The notes beneath the pieces were generated by a model, which saw only the letters and a program-made list of their open reading frames with translations, ran no database searches and was not told the origin of the DNA. Positions 21,476 through 36,288 of a stretch of 64,000 bases of DNA are shown piece after piece; the stretch's first letter is position 1; each line of letters starts with the position of its first letter. Origin of the DNA: Nocardioides currus (lineage in GTDB: Bacteria; Actinomycetota; Actinomycetes; Propionibacteriales; Nocardioidaceae); contig NZ_PYXZ01000007.1 in the NCBI RefSeq assembly GCF_003057875.1, positions 69,999-133,998 on the forward strand, read 5' to 3'. A program made the position numbers and the translations under genes.

Positions 21476-21477
21476 GG

Positions 21478-22683
21478 TCAGTGCCTTTCCAGGACGGCGA
21501 TGCCGGGCAGTTCCTTGCCCTCGAGGTATTCCAGCGAGGCGCCACCACCGGTGGAGATGTGGCCGAAGGCGGCCTCGTCGAAGCCGAGCTGGCGTACGGC
21601 GGCCGCGGAGTCGCCACCACCGACCACCGAGAGGCCGTCGATCTTCGTCAGGGCGTCGGCGACGGCCCGGGTGCCCTCGGCGAACGCTGCGACCTCGAAG
21701 ACGCCCATCGGGCCGTTCCAGAAGACGGTCCTGGCGTCGGCGAGGGCGGCCGCGAACGCCGCGGCGGACTCGGGACCGATGTCGAGGCCGAGCGTCGAGG
21801 ACGGGATCGCGTCGGCCGCGACGACGCGGGCGGAGCCCTCGTCGCCGAAGCTGTCGGCGACCACGACGTCGGTCGGCAGCAGGATCTCGACGCCGCGCTC
21901 GGCCGCCTCGGTGAGGTAGCGCTGGCAGGTCTCGAGCTGGTCCTCCTCGAGGAGGCTCTGACCGACCTCGTGGCCCTGCGCCTTGAGGAAGGTGAAGACC
22001 ATCCCGCCGCCGATGAGCAGCTTGTCGGCCTTCTCGAGCAGGTTGTCGATCACCCCGAGCTTGTCGGAGACCTTCGACCCGCCGAGGACGACGACGTAGG
22101 GCCGCTCGGGGTCGACCGTGAGGCGACGCAGCACGTCGATCTCGGTCGCCACGAGGCCGCCCATGGCGGACGGCAGCCGCAGCGCGACGTCGTACACGCT
22201 GGCCTGCTTGCGGTGCACGACTCCGAACCCGTCGGAGACGAACGCGTCGGCCAGCTGGGACAGCTGACCGGCGAACGAGCCGCGCACGTCGTCGTCCTTG
22301 CTGGTCTCGCCCTCGTTGAACCGGACGTTCTCGAGCACGGCGACGTCGCCGTCACCGAGAGCAGCGACGGTCTCCGTGGCGCTCTCCCCCACCGTGTCGG
22401 TGGCGAAGGCGACCTCGCGACCCAGCAGCTCGCCCAGGCGTGCGGCCACGGGGGCCAGCGAGTAGGCCGGGTCGGGTGCGCCGTCGGGACGCCCGAGGTG
22501 GGCGACCACGACGACGCGGGCACCCGCGTCGGAGAGCTGCTCGATGGTCGGGACGCTGGCGCGGATCCGGCCGTCGTCGGTGATGGTCGTGCCGTCGAGG
22601 GGCACGTTCAGGTCCGAACGGACCAGCACGCGCTTGCCCGTCAGGTCACCGAGGGACGCGATGTCGGCGGTGTCGTCGGCCAT
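21478..22683 (-). CDS. pgk: Phosphoglycerate kinase
   Basis: ATP-forming glycolytic enzyme; 401 residues. The N-terminal [10 protein letters not shown], the hinge/nucleotide region [19 protein letters not shown] and the C-terminal [13 protein letters not shown] and [14 protein letters not shown] are intact. I chose ATG 22683, 5 nt after the gap stop; an open frame continues upstream through gap but is not a real extension. Confidence 0.97.
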   Translation of the reverse strand: MADDTADIASLGDLTGKRVLVRSDLNVPLDGTTITDDGRIRASVPTIEQLSDAGARVVVVAHLGRPDGAPDPAYSLAPVAARLGELLGREVAFATDTVGESATETVAALGDGDVAVLENVRFNEGETSKDDDVRGSFAGQLSQLADAFVSDGFGVVHRKQASVYDVALRLPSAMGGLVATEIDVLRRLTVDPERPYVVVLGGSKVSDKLGVIDNLLEKADKLLIGGGMVFTFLKAQGHEVGQSLLEEDQLETCQRYLTEAAERGVEILLPTDVVVADSFGDEGSARVVAADAIPSSTLGLDIGPESAAAFAAALADARTVFWNGPMGVFEVAAFAEGTRAVADALTKIDGLSVVGGGDSAAAVRQLGFDEAAFGHISTGGGASLEYLEGKELPGIAVLERH

Positions 22684-22688
22684 CGAGG

Positions 22689-23769
<1,081 letters not shown>

Positions 23770-23837
23770 GGCGCGCCTCGGCGCGTGGTCGTTCGCGGTA
23801 CGGACCGGTAACCGTGGAACGATCCAAGCGGGGTCCC

Positions 23838-24824
23838 TCAGGCTTCTTCGGCCAGCATCTCGGGGGTCAGCGACGACTCGGTGTCGGGGATCCCGAGCTC
23901 CTCGGCCCGCTTGTCGGCCATGGCGAGCAGGCGCCGGATCCGGCCGGCGATCGCGTCCTTGGTCAGCACCGGGTCGTGCAGCTGGCCGAGCTCCTCGAGC
24001 GAGGCGTTCTTGTGCTCCAGCCGGAGGTCGCCGGCGAGCTTGAGGTGGTCGGGGACCTCGTCGGCGAGGATCTCCAGGGCGCGCTCCACGCGGGCGCCCG
24101 CAGCGACGGCCGCGCGGGCCGAGCGCCGCAGGTTGGCGTCGTCGAAGTTGGCGAGCCGGTTGGCGGTCGCGCGCACCTCGCGGCGCATCCGCCGCTCCTC
24201 CCAGGCCATCAGGGACTCGTGTGCCCCGAGGCGGGTGAGCAGGGCGCCGATGGCGTCGCCGTCGCGGATCACGACGCGGTCGACGCCGCGGACCTCGCGG
24301 GCCTTGGCGGAGATGCCGAGCCGGCGCGCGACACCCACGATCGCGAGCGCTGCCTCGGGACCGGGACACGTGATCTCCAGCGACGACGACCGACCGGGCT
24401 CGGTGAGGGAGCCGTGGGCGAGGAACGCGCCCCGCCAAGCGGCGACAGCGTCGCAGCCGCCACCGGAGACGACCGCCGGCGGCAGGCCCCGCACGGGCCG
24501 GCCGCGGCCGTCGAGCAGCCCGGTCTGGCGGGCGAGGGCCTCGCCGTCCTTGATCACGCGCACGATGTAGCGGCTACCCTTGCGCAGTCCGTTGCCCTGC
24601 ACGACCACGACGTCGGACTGGTGGCCGTAGACCTCCGCGATGTCCTTGCGCAGCCGGCGCGCGCCGGCGCCGGTGTCGAGCTCGGCCTCGACGACGATGC
24701 GGCCGCTGACGATGTGGAGGCCGCCCGCGAACCGCAGCATGGAGGCCACTTCGGCCTTCCGACAGCAGGTCTTCGTGATCTGGGTGTTGGCCAGCTCTGC
24801 CTTCACCTGTGCCGTCATCGCCAT
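23838..24824 (-). CDS. whiA: WhiA, sporulation/division transcription regulator
   Basis: DNA-binding regulator found across Gram-positives; in Streptomyces it acts with WhiB on division genes. 328 residues, with the conserved N-terminus ([32 protein letters not shown]), a LAGLIDADG-like fold in the middle, and a C-terminal helix-turn-helix (about 255-310, [22 protein letters not shown]). ATG 24824 matches the family start MAMTA. Conserved neighbourhood after yvcK. Confidence 0.96.
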   Translation of the reverse strand: MAMTAQVKAELANTQITKTCCRKAEVASMLRFAGGLHIVSGRIVVEAELDTGAGARRLRKDIAEVYGHQSDVVVVQGNGLRKGSRYIVRVIKDGEALARQTGLLDGRGRPVRGLPPAVVSGGGCDAVAAWRGAFLAHGSLTEPGRSSSLEITCPGPEAALAIVGVARRLGISAKAREVRGVDRVVIRDGDAIGALLTRLGAHESLMAWEERRMRREVRATANRLANFDDANLRRSARAAVAAGARVERALEILADEVPDHLKLAGDLRLEHKNASLEELGQLHDPVLTKDAIAGRIRRLLAMADKRAEELGIPDTESSLTPEMLAEEA

Positions 24825-24850
24825 GGGACGAATCCTGCCACGAGCGTCAA

Positions 24851-25831
24851 TCACCCTCGGAGCGGACCACCGGCCATGATGGCCTCGAACGCGGCCGCCA
24901 GCTTGTCGTCGTCGTGGCGGTCGGTGGCCCCGTCCGCGGCGATGTCGGCGAGCACCAGGTCGGCCCCGCAGGCCGACACGGCGCGGTCGAGCTCTTCGGG
25001 GTGCGAGACGCACCTCACGTCGGCGAGCACGGTGTGGATCTTGAGGTCGGGCGCGTGCTCGAACAGGGCATCGAGGTGGTCCTCCGGGCCGTAGCCGGGT
25101 GTCTCCCCCTCCTGCGGCTCGAGGTTGAGCACCACGACGAGCCGACCGGACGTGTCGATCAGCGCCTGGCGCAGCGCGGGCACCATCAGGTGCGGGATCA
25201 CCGAGGTGAACCACGACCCGGGCCCGAGCACGACCCAGTCGGCGGCCATCACGGCCTCGATCGCCTCGGCGCAGGCCTCCGGGTCGGGCGGGTCGAGGGC
25301 GACGGAGACGATCTCGCCGGGGGTGGTCGCGACCTCGACCTGGCCGCGCACCTCGGAGGTCCGGGCCGGGTCGGACGGGTCGAGCCCACGCACACGGGCG
25401 GTCATGTCGATGGAGGTCACGGCCATCGGGAGCACGCGGCCCCGGGCGCCGAGCAGCCGGCCGACCCAGTCGAGCGCCCGCACGGGGTCGCCCATCAGCT
25501 CCCAGAGCCCGACGATCAGCAGGTTGCCGATGACGTGGCCGCGCATCTCGCCGTCACCCTCGAAGCGGTGCTGCACGACCTCGGACCAGGTGCGTCCCCA
25601 CTCGTCGTCACCACACAGTGCCGCCAGCGCCATCCGCAGGTCGCCGGGCGGCAGCACCCCGAACTCGCCCCGCAGCCGGCCCGACGAGCCACCGTTGTCG
25701 GCGACGGTGACGACGGCGGTGAGCTCGTCGAGGGTCAGCTCGGCGACGAGGTGGCGCAGCGCGCTGAGCGTGGCGAAGAGTCCGTGCCCGCCACCGAGGG
25801 CGACGGCGGACTGGGCGGTGGCGCGGGCCAT
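24851..25831 (-). CDS. yvcK: YvcK/CofD-like UDP-sugar-binding protein
   Basis: Family linked to growth on gluconeogenic carbon and to cell-wall metabolism; it binds UDP-GlcNAc-type nucleotides. 326 residues, with the N-terminal nucleotide loop [19 protein letters not shown], the conserved [13 protein letters not shown], and [17 protein letters not shown]. The order rapZ-yvcK-whiA is conserved in actinobacteria and firmicutes. The precise role here is not deducible. Confidence 0.94.
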   Translation of the reverse strand: MARATAQSAVALGGGHGLFATLSALRHLVAELTLDELTAVVTVADNGGSSGRLRGEFGVLPPGDLRMALAALCGDDEWGRTWSEVVQHRFEGDGEMRGHVIGNLLIVGLWELMGDPVRALDWVGRLLGARGRVLPMAVTSIDMTARVRGLDPSDPARTSEVRGQVEVATTPGEIVSVALDPPDPEACAEAIEAVMAADWVVLGPGSWFTSVIPHLMVPALRQALIDTSGRLVVVLNLEPQEGETPGYGPEDHLDALFEHAPDLKIHTVLADVRCVSHPEELDRAVSACGADLVLADIAADGATDRHDDDKLAAAFEAIMAGGPLRG

Positions 25832-25838
25832 CGGTGCC

Positions 25839-26705
25839 TCACTCCCGCCCGAGGTCGCGGTGGCTGGCGCGGCTGTCGATGCCGTGGGAGCGGAGGCGGG
25901 TGACGATCTCCTCGGTCATCGCCACGCTGCGGTGCTTGCCGCCGGTGCAGCCGATGGCCACCGTCATGAACCGCTTGCCCTCGGTGAGGTAGCCCCCGAC
26001 GACGTTCTCGAGCATCGGGACGTACTGGTCGAGGAACGTCTGGGCGCTGGGCCGGCCCTTGACGTAGTCGGCGACGTCCTCGTCGCGACCCGACCGCGGA
26101 CGCAGCTCGGGCACCCAGTAGGGGTTGGGCAGGAACCGCATGTCGGCGACGAAATCGGCGTCGACCGGGATGCCGTACTTGAAGCCGAACGAGACCACCG
26201 TGACCTTGAGGGCCGTCGTGGCCGGGGTGCCGAACTGCTCGGCTATGCGGTCGGTGAGCTGGTGCACGTTGAAGTTGGTGGTGTCGATGACGAGGTCGGC
26301 ATCGCCGCGCACCTCGGCCAGCACCTCGCGCTCGCGGTGGAGGCCGTGCAGCAGCCGGCCGCTCCCCTGGAGCGGGTGGGGCCGGCGGGCGGCCTCCTGG
26401 CGGCGTACGAGGACGTCGTCGTTGGCCTCGAGGAACAGCAGCGTCGTCGGGCGACCCGTCACGCCCTGGTGGCGGTTGGCCTGGAGGGAGTCGAAGAAGG
26501 ATCCGGAGCGTACGTCGACGACGACCGCAATCGGCTGCGTGACCCCGCGGGAGTCGTCGACCAGCCGGACCACGTCGCGCACCAGGGTCGGCGGCAGGTT
26601 GTCGACGACGAAGAAGCCGAGGTCCTCGAGCTCCTTGGCGGCCGTGCTGCGACCGGCGCCGGTCATGCCGGTGACGATGACGAGCTCGGCGGGGGTCGAG
26701 TCCAT
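25839..26705 (-). CDS. rapZ: RapZ family nucleotide-binding protein
   Basis: P-loop protein; in enterobacteria RapZ is an RNase adaptor controlling glmS, but actinobacteria lack those small RNAs so the role here is unknown. 288 residues, with Walker A GMTGAGRSTAAKELEDLGFF, the following VVDNLPPTL, and the conserved C-terminal GCTGGKHRSVAM. It sits between uvrC (3 nt gap) and yvcK (7 nt gap), indicating one operon. Confidence 0.95.
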   Translation of the reverse strand: MDSTPAELVIVTGMTGAGRSTAAKELEDLGFFVVDNLPPTLVRDVVRLVDDSRGVTQPIAVVVDVRSGSFFDSLQANRHQGVTGRPTTLLFLEANDDVLVRRQEAARRPHPLQGSGRLLHGLHREREVLAEVRGDADLVIDTTNFNVHQLTDRIAEQFGTPATTALKVTVVSFGFKYGIPVDADFVADMRFLPNPYWVPELRPRSGRDEDVADYVKGRPSAQTFLDQYVPMLENVVGGYLTEGKRFMTVAIGCTGGKHRSVAMTEEIVTRLRSHGIDSRASHRDLGRE

Positions 26706-26708
26706 GGC

Positions 26709-28733
26709 TCAGTCCTCCTCGATGATCTCGCCGGTGGCGGTGTTGACCCGGACGGGCCGCTCGCCGCCCGGTGCCGGAGCATCCGGTGTCGGGGCATTCT
26801 TGCGGGTCGCGTCGGTGCTCGCCACGGCCGCCTTGATCGCCTCGGCCGTCCGCGGACCGATGCCCGGCACCAGCGCCAGCTCCTCGACGTCGGCGACGCG
26901 TAGCTTCTTGAGCGAGCCGAAGTGCTTGAGCAGCGTCTTGCGACGCACCTCGCCCAGGCCCGGGACGTCGTCGAGCAGGCTCTCGACCATCGACTTGGAG
27001 CGCCGGGAGCGGTGGTGGGTGATCGCGAACCGGTGGGCCTCGTCGCGCACCCGCTGGAGCAGGTAGAGCCCCTCGCTGGTGCGCGGCAGGATGACCGGGT
27101 CCTCCTCGGCCGGCAGCCAGACCTCCTCGAGGCGCTTGGCCAGGCCGCAGACGGGGATGTCGGTGATGCCGAGCTCGGTGAGCGCGGCCTGCGCCGCGGC
27201 GACCTGCGGCGGACCGCCGTCGACCACGACCAGCCCGGGGGCGTAGGCGAACTTGCGGGGGCGCCCGGTCTCGGGGTCGACGAGCATCGGTCCGGAGTCG
27301 GTGCTGACGGTCTCGGCGCGGGTCTGCTCGTCCTGGAGCCGCTTGAAGCGTCGGGTGATGACCTGGTGCATGTGCGCGACGTCGTTCTGGGTCACCTCGG
27401 TCTGGCCCGGCTCGGGCTTGATCACGAAGCGGCGGTATTCCCCCTTGCGCGGGAGGCCGTCCTCGAACACCACCATCGAGGCCACGACCTCGGTGCCCTG
27501 GAGGTTGGACACGTCGTAGCACTCGATGCGCAGCGGGACCTCGTCGAGGGCCAGCGCCTGCTGGATCTCCTCGAGGGCGCGGTTGCGGGTGGTCAGGTCG
27601 CTGGCGCGCTTGGTCTTGTGGAGCACCAGCGCCTGTCCGGCGTTCTTCGCCACCGTCTCCTGCAGGGCGAGCTTGGTGCCGCGCTGCGGCACCCGGATCG
27701 CGACCCGGCTCCCCCGCAGGTCGCTGAGCAGCTCCTCCATGACGTCCGGGTCGGGCGGCAGCGCCGGCACGAGGACCTCCCGCGGGATCGAGTCGGACTC
27801 CGCGGAGTAGAGCTGGAGGAGGAAGTCCTGCACCAGCTCGGGGGTGCCGCCGTCGTCGGTGCGGTCGGCGACCCATCCGCGCTGTCCCCGGATGCGCCCG
27901 CCGCGGACGTGGAAGATCTGCACGGCGACCTCGAGCGGGTCCTCGGCCAGCGCGATGACGTCGGCGTCGGTGCCGTCGCCGAGCACCACGGCCTGCTTCT
28001 CCAGCGCCTTGGTGAGCGCGCCGAGGTCGTCACGCAGGCGGGCGGCCTTCTCGAAGTCGAGCGCCTCCGACGCGGCGTACATCTGCTTCTCGATGCGCTT
28101 GACGAAGGCGGCGGTGTTGCCGGCCATGAAGTCGCAGAAGTCGTCGACGATCTCGCGGTGGGCCTCGGCGGTGACGTTGCCGACGCAGGGCGCGGCGCAC
28201 TTGTCGATGTAGCCCAGCAGGCACGGGCGCCCGATCTGGCTGGAGCGCTTGAAGACGCCGTTGCTGCACGAGCGCATCGGGAAGACCCGGAGCAGCAGGT
28301 CGACCGTCTCGCGGATCGCCCAGGCGTGGCCGTAGGGACCGAAGTAGCGGGTGCCCTTGCGCTTGGCGCCGCGCCCGACCATCACCCGCGGGAACTCCTC
28401 GCCGACGGTGACGGCGAGCCACGGGTAGGACTTGTCGTCGCGGTACTTCACGTTGAAGCGCGGGTCGAACTCCTTGATCCAGCTGTACTCCAGCTGGAGC
28501 GCCTCGACCTCGGTCTTGACGACGGTCCACTCGACGCTGGCCGCGCTGGTGACCATCGAGGCCGTGCGCGGGTGCAGGTTGCCGATGTCCTGGAAGTACG
28601 ACGACAGCCGCGGGCGCAGGCTCTTGGCCTTGCCGACGTAGATCACGCGGCCCTTGGGGTCGCGGAAGCGGTAGACGCCAGGCTGGGTGGGGATCGATCC
28701 CGGTTCGGGTCGAAAGCTGGCGGGTGACGGCAC
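26709..28733 (-). CDS. uvrC: UvrC, excinuclease ABC subunit C
   Basis: Makes the dual incisions in nucleotide excision repair; 674 residues. Domains in order: GIY-YIG nuclease ([21 protein letters not shown], about 18-40), cysteine-containing region ([15 protein letters not shown]), UVR motif (about 205-240), the RNase H-like endonuclease ([32 protein letters not shown]) and C-terminal helix-hairpin-helix ([20 protein letters not shown]). The last ~40 residues are a low-complexity extension. I see no SOS box immediately upstream, unlike uvrA in this window. Confidence 0.97.
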   Translation of the reverse strand: MPSPASFRPEPGSIPTQPGVYRFRDPKGRVIYVGKAKSLRPRLSSYFQDIGNLHPRTASMVTSAASVEWTVVKTEVEALQLEYSWIKEFDPRFNVKYRDDKSYPWLAVTVGEEFPRVMVGRGAKRKGTRYFGPYGHAWAIRETVDLLLRVFPMRSCSNGVFKRSSQIGRPCLLGYIDKCAAPCVGNVTAEAHREIVDDFCDFMAGNTAAFVKRIEKQMYAASEALDFEKAARLRDDLGALTKALEKQAVVLGDGTDADVIALAEDPLEVAVQIFHVRGGRIRGQRGWVADRTDDGGTPELVQDFLLQLYSAESDSIPREVLVPALPPDPDVMEELLSDLRGSRVAIRVPQRGTKLALQETVAKNAGQALVLHKTKRASDLTTRNRALEEIQQALALDEVPLRIECYDVSNLQGTEVVASMVVFEDGLPRKGEYRRFVIKPEPGQTEVTQNDVAHMHQVITRRFKRLQDEQTRAETVSTDSGPMLVDPETGRPRKFAYAPGLVVVDGGPPQVAAAQAALTELGITDIPVCGLAKRLEEVWLPAEEDPVILPRTSEGLYLLQRVRDEAHRFAITHHRSRRSKSMVESLLDDVPGLGEVRRKTLLKHFGSLKKLRVADVEELALVPGIGPRTAEAIKAAVASTDATRKNAPTPDAPAPGGERPVRVNTATGEIIEED

Positions 28734-28768
28734 GTCCCAACCCTACGAGGGCGCGCCGACACCCGGGG

Positions 28769-30973
28769 TCAGCGGATCCTGACCTTGCCGGACCTGCGCG
28801 AGGTCGCCTTGTAGCCCTTGGCCGTGCCGCGGACCTTGACGCTCACCTTCGCGCCCCGCAGCGACCTCGGCACGACGAAGCTCTTCCTCGTCGCACCCTT
28901 GATCACGCGCTTGCCGGCGTACCAGGTGTAGCGGAACTTCGCGCCCTTGACCCACGCGCCCGGCTTGGCCTTGAGCTTCGTGCCGGCCTTGGCCTTCTTG
29001 CCCTTGAACTTGATCTTGGGCTTGGAGGACGGGAGCTTGCCCTTCGTCACCCGGCTGGTGGCGGACACGCTCGCCCGGGCGACCTCGAAGCCGGGGGCCG
29101 CCGCGACGTTGCGCACCCCGATGTACTGGTCGAGGTCGGCGCCCTTGAGCGTGTACGTCGATCCGGTGGCGCCCGGGATGATCGTGGTGCCGCGGTACCA
29201 CTCGAAGGTGGAGGTCAGGCCGGCCGGCGCGAGGCCGTCGGCGCCGACCCAGCTCAGCGACGTGGCCGACAACGTGCTGCCCGTCTTGAGGGTGCCGGAC
29301 ACCACGGGCCGGGTCGCGGTCCCGGTCGCGACGTAGAAGGTCGCGGGCGCGACCGTCACCGGGGCCGACTGCACGGGTGTGGGCGCTCGCCCGGGGGCGT
29401 ACGCCGTGACGCGGACGGCGAGGGCGGCGCCGGCCAGCGACAACGGCACGTCGAAGGTGGACGACTCCGCGCCGGCGATCGGCGTCCCGTTGGCGAGCCA
29501 CTGGTAGCGCAGACCGGCGGGGGTGGGCGAGAACGACGTCGGCGTCGCCGTGAGCCGCTCGAACGGCCGGTAGGTGCCGCTGATGCCGACCACGCCGCCC
29601 GTCAGGGCGGGCCCGGGGGCGTAGGTGCTGGTGAGGGTGGCGGTGCCGGCCGCGGCGTTGAGGGCCGAGACGGTGACCTTCATCGAGCCCGAGCCGTTGC
29701 TCCAGGCCTCGCCGGCGACCAGGGCGGTGTTGCCGCCCGTCAGGAGCAGCCGGAGGCCGCGGTCGGCGTCCTGCTCGACCACGATCCCCGAGGCGCGGTA
29801 GGCCTGGCCGTAGGCGGTGATGCCGTTGCGGTAGCCCGCGCCCGCGTCGCCGGCCGTGCCGTTGCGCAGGTCGAACCACGTCGTCAGCCCGTTGTCGGGA
29901 TCGACGACCTCGACGCCCCGGACGCCGGTCTCGGGCGCGTTGGCCCGGTCGCGGATCGACGCCGAGCCGCTCACCCCGGTGAGGGTGGCGACCTCGCCGG
30001 CCTGGATGAGCCCCTGCTCCTGCCGGTAGCCGGTGCCGAGCTCGGGCGGCACGGAGTTGGGGGCCGACCCCATCACCTCGTAGATGTCGCCGTACTCCGT
30101 GGCGGTGTTGGCGTGGGCCAGGCCGTAGTTGTGGCCCCACTCGTGGGCCATCGTGTCGGCCATGCCCGCGCTGGAGGACACGATGCTGACCCCGCCGCTG
30201 ACCAAGGACTCGCCGGTGCTGGCGCGGCCGTCGTACATCTGGGCGCAGACGTCCGGCATGAGCACGACGAGCTGGTCGGTGCCGGTGACGAAGTCGTAGC
30301 CGGGGAACAGGGTCGCCGCCTCGGCAGTGACGGCCGCGAAGTCGGGTGCCGTGGTCTGGGTGCCGCCGATGCCGCAGCCGTTGGCCACGGTGGTCTTCGT
30401 CGTCGTGTAGGAGACGAAGGAGGCGGGCAGCTGGAAGCCGGTGATCTTCCCGTCGGCCTGGTCGACCCAGTAGTCCCCCGCCGACTTGAGCTGGGCCATG
30501 ATCTGCGCCGTGTTGCGGCCGTAGCTGCCGAGGTTGGTGGTGATCGCCACGGCGACGCGGTGGCTGACCGGGCCCGACGACGTGGGCCGCGGACGGATCG
30601 TCGCGGAGGTGACGGTCAGCGGGGTGCGGGCGTCCGCTGCCGCGCGCATCGTCGTGGCGCGACCGTCGACGACGGGCAGGCGCACGCTCCCGGTGAACCG
30701 GTCACCCGTCGCGACGTCGTGGTCGAAGGCGCCCACCGAGCCGGCGTCGATCGCCACGACCCGGCCGTCGCCGCGGCGCACGGCGTAGGTGTCGGGCTCA
30801 CCCGCCTCCCCCGCCACGACGAGCAGGCGGCCCGTCAGCCCCACGCTGCCCTCGCGCGCCGCAGGGGCGACGGGCGTCGGGTCCTGCGCGGAGGCGGGAC
30901 AGGCGACGAAGGTGACGGCGCCGGTGGCGAGTGCGACGCCCACGGCGACCCGTCGGGCGATGGACGATGACAT
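28769..30973 (-). CDS. Secreted metzincin-type metalloprotease with Ig-like repeats
   Basis: Probable exported zinc endopeptidase, 734 residues. A signal peptide (VAVGVALATGAVTFVACPASA) precedes the catalytic region with HEWGHNYGLAH, the metzincin HExxHxxGxxH pattern (about residue 280), and a later methionine in YEVMGSAP that could be the Met-turn. The C-terminal third holds repeated Ig-like units of the kind LRYQWLANGTPIAGA / FEWYRGTTIIPGA and ends in a very Lys/Arg-rich unit (from about 655) that may bind polyanionic surfaces. The ATG at 30973 has GGAG upstream. The substrate is unknown and the gene is monocistronic. Confidence 0.85.
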   Translation of the reverse strand: MSSSIARRVAVGVALATGAVTFVACPASAQDPTPVAPAAREGSVGLTGRLLVVAGEAGEPDTYAVRRGDGRVVAIDAGSVGAFDHDVATGDRFTGSVRLPVVDGRATTMRAAADARTPLTVTSATIRPRPTSSGPVSHRVAVAITTNLGSYGRNTAQIMAQLKSAGDYWVDQADGKITGFQLPASFVSYTTTKTTVANGCGIGGTQTTAPDFAAVTAEAATLFPGYDFVTGTDQLVVLMPDVCAQMYDGRASTGESLVSGGVSIVSSSAGMADTMAHEWGHNYGLAHANTATEYGDIYEVMGSAPNSVPPELGTGYRQEQGLIQAGEVATLTGVSGSASIRDRANAPETGVRGVEVVDPDNGLTTWFDLRNGTAGDAGAGYRNGITAYGQAYRASGIVVEQDADRGLRLLLTGGNTALVAGEAWSNGSGSMKVTVSALNAAAGTATLTSTYAPGPALTGGVVGISGTYRPFERLTATPTSFSPTPAGLRYQWLANGTPIAGAESSTFDVPLSLAGAALAVRVTAYAPGRAPTPVQSAPVTVAPATFYVATGTATRPVVSGTLKTGSTLSATSLSWVGADGLAPAGLTSTFEWYRGTTIIPGATGSTYTLKGADLDQYIGVRNVAAAPGFEVARASVSATSRVTKGKLPSSKPKIKFKGKKAKAGTKLKAKPGAWVKGAKFRYTWYAGKRVIKGATRKSFVVPRSLRGAKVSVKVRGTAKGYKATSRRSGKVRIR

Positions 30974-31070
30974 GAGGAGCTCCCCGGGCTCGGGTCCGCT
31001 CGAGCCGGACCGACTGGCGTCATCGTCCACCATGCGACGCCCGGCCGACACCCCCGGTCCCCGGGGGAAG

Positions 31071-31544
31071 CTACGCCAGGCTGATCGAGTCGCCCTCGAC
31101 CGAGATCGACACCTCGGACAGCGGAGCCGTCGCGGGGCCCTGGATGACCGAGCCGTCCTCCAGCGAGAACTGGCTGCCGTGGCACGCGCACGGGATGACG
31201 CCGTCGGTGCCGGCGCTGACCGTGCAGCCCTGATGGGTGCAAACCGAGGTGAAGGCCTTGAAGTCGCCCTCGCTCGGCTGGGTGATGACGCACTTCTGGT
31301 CGGCGAAGACCGCGCAGCCGCCGACCGGGATGTCGCTGGTGGCGGCCACTGCCTCGCCGCCGCCGGACGACGGCGACTCGCTGCCCGACGAGCTCTCGGT
31401 GTCGCTGGGGCTGGACGTGCCCTCGGAGGCCGGGTCGGAGGCCGTGTCGCTGTCACCACCGCACGCGCTCAGGGCGACCGCCCCGACGCCGAGGCCGGCG
31501 ACTCCCGTGAACGCGGTGCGTCGACTCAGGTGGTGTGCGGACAT
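31071..31544 (-). CDS. Rieske [2Fe-2S] lipoprotein
   Basis: Exported electron-transfer protein, 157 residues. The N-terminus has a twin-arginine-like signal (SRRTAFTG) with a lipobox ending LSAC, so it is probably exported folded and lipid-anchored. A Ser/Thr/Asp/Glu-rich linker (about 34-70) is followed by the Rieske motifs CTHQGC and CACHGSQF, giving C-x-H and C-x-x-H ligands plus the disulfide cysteines. It is not linked to bc1 complex genes here, so its partner is unknown. Confidence 0.88.
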   Translation of the reverse strand: MSAHHLSRRTAFTGVAGLGVGAVALSACGGDSDTASDPASEGTSSPSDTESSSGSESPSSGGGEAVAATSDIPVGGCAVFADQKCVITQPSEGDFKAFTSVCTHQGCTVSAGTDGVIPCACHGSQFSLEDGSVIQGPATAPLSEVSISVEGDSISLA

Positions 31545-31620
31545 GGGCGCCTCCTGTGGTTGAAAACGGACGCTTCCGAGCCTAGCGACCGCTGCCGACC
31601 CCACCACTTGGACGATGGTC

Positions 31621-34692
<3,072 letters not shown>

Positions 34693-34726
34693 AGTGGTCC
34701 TCAGCGGTCTGTGCAGACGAGTGGAT

Positions 34727-34742
34727 TCGAACAAGTGTTCGT
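34727..34742. promoter_or_regulatory. LexA (SOS) box upstream of uvrA
   Basis: The sequence TCGAACAAGTGTTCGT matches the actinobacterial SOS consensus TCGAAC-N4-GTTCGA at 11 of 12 specified positions, with a perfect GAAC-N4-GTTC core. It lies 35-50 bp upstream of the uvrA GTG and is the expected LexA operator. Confidence 0.88.
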
Positions 34743-34831
34743 CACGCGGGCCTGGGTTGCAACCCGCCACGCGGTCAGTTCTCGATCCTACGGGTCCGCA
34801 CCACAGCCTTTCGGGGGTGTTGGATGGGGCC

Positions 34832-35542
34832 ATGACCGACATCACGGCCCACGTGACACAGCTCGGCCTCCTCGCCGAGGCCGACAACCGGCTGGTGCGC
34901 ACCGTCGACGCGCTCGACGACGCGACCTACCGTCAGGCCTCGCTGCTCCCCGACTGGACCGTGGGCCACGTGATCGCCCACCTCGCCCTCAACGGCGAGG
35001 GCCTGGCCGGAGCGCTCCACGGCGTGGCGACCGGGGTCCCCACCCCGATGTACGCCTGCCAGGAGGCCCGCGACGACGACATCGCCACCCTGGGCGTGGC
35101 CGCCCCGAGCGAGCTGCGGTCGCGATTGATGGCGTCGACCGAGCTGTTCGACCGCGAGGTGGCCGACCTCCCCGACGACAAGTGGGAGACCACCATCGAG
35201 CGCACGCCGGGCAACCGGGCGTTCAAGGCGCGCTCGACGGTCCTGATGCGGATCCGCGAGGTCGAGATCCACCACGCCGACCTCGGCGTCGGCTACACCT
35301 CGGCCGACTGGTCGCCCGCCTTCTGCACGCTGCTCCTCGACTCGCTGCGCGCGTTCTCGTCGCCGGTCCCGTTCCGGGTGCTGGCGCGTGACCTCGCGCA
35401 GACGTGGGAGTACGGCGAGGGCGAGCCCACCGCCACGGTCGCCGGCGACGCCCACGCCCTGGCGTGGTGGCTGACCGGACGTGGCACCGGCGAGACCCTG
35501 ACGTCCGACACCGGCACGCTGCCGGAGGTGTCGGCATGGTGA
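34832..35542 (+). CDS. Mycothiol-dependent maleylpyruvate isomerase-family protein
   Basis: DinB-like four-helix metal protein of the mycothiol S-transferase/maleylpyruvate isomerase group; 236 residues. Likely metal-binding histidines are seen in [12 protein letters not shown] (about 48-60) and [11 protein letters not shown] (about 145-155), and the C-terminal domain contains the conserved [10 protein letters not shown]. It overlaps the next gene by 7 nt. A maleylpyruvate substrate should not be assumed: the family includes many thiol-transfer detoxification enzymes. Confidence 0.85.
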   Translation: MTDITAHVTQLGLLAEADNRLVRTVDALDDATYRQASLLPDWTVGHVIAHLALNGEGLAGALHGVATGVPTPMYACQEARDDDIATLGVAAPSELRSRLMASTELFDREVADLPDDKWETTIERTPGNRAFKARSTVLMRIREVEIHHADLGVGYTSADWSPAFCTLLLDSLRAFSSPVPFRVLARDLAQTWEYGEGEPTATVAGDAHALAWWLTGRGTGETLTSDTGTLPEVSAW

Positions 35543-36204
35543 CCTACACCGGCGACGTCACCCCGGGCGGACCGGCACAGACCAGGCAGGCCGGTGGGCT
35601 GACCATCACCAAGGTGGCCGTCGACCCGCAGATGTCCAACAACGCCTACCTCCTGCACTGCGAGGAGACCGGCGACGTCGTGCTGGTCGACGCGGCGTAC
35701 GACGCCCCGACCCTGCTCGCGCTCGTCGGCGACCGGCCGCTGCGCGCCGTGGTGACGACCCACCAGCACTGGGACCACCACCGCGCGCTCGCCGACGTCG
35801 TGGCAGCCACGGGGGCGGAGGTGGTCGTGGGCGAGCCGGACGCCGCCGCCGTCACCGAGCAGACCGGCGTGGCGGTCGACCGCACCGTCGGGCAGGGCGA
35901 CCGGATCGCCGTGGGCACGTGCGAGCTGTCCGTCATCGCGCTCGCCGGCCACACCCCCGGCTCGATCGCGCTCCTCCACGACGACGGGCCCGGCCACCTG
36001 TTCACCGGCGACTCGCTCTTCCCCGGCGGCGTCGGCAACACGTTCGGCGACGCGTCGGCGTTCGCGACCCTGATCGACGAGGTGTCCACCAAGGTCTTCG
36101 ACGTGCTCGGGGACGACGTCTGGTTCTACCCCGGCCACGGCGGCGACTCGACGCTCGGCGCCGAGCGGCCGCACCTCCCGGAGTGGCGCGAGCGCGGCTG
36201 GTAG
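35536..36204 (+). CDS. Metallo-beta-lactamase-fold hydrolase
   Basis: Probable thioester/glyoxalase II-type hydrolase, 222 residues. The metal motif THQHWDHHRA (HxHxDH), the histidine in LAGHTPGSIALLH and the later LFTGDSLFPGGVGN and YPGHGGDSTLG complete the binuclear site. Coupling to the mycothiol-dependent gene upstream suggests it may cleave mycothiol conjugates, an inference. ATG 35536 lies inside the end of the upstream gene; GTG 35539 is an alternative. Confidence 0.87.
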   Translation: MVTYTGDVTPGGPAQTRQAGGLTITKVAVDPQMSNNAYLLHCEETGDVVLVDAAYDAPTLLALVGDRPLRAVVTTHQHWDHHRALADVVAATGAEVVVGEPDAAAVTEQTGVAVDRTVGQGDRIAVGTCELSVIALAGHTPGSIALLHDDGPGHLFTGDSLFPGGVGNTFGDASAFATLIDEVSTKVFDVLGDDVWFYPGHGGDSTLGAERPHLPEWRERGW

Positions 36205-36288
36205 CCCCCGTCGGTCCGTGTCCCGGCGCCCGTCCGGGCCCCGGCCCCGCGACCGATAGGGTCCGAGCACCCTGCAGAAGGAAGTCGC

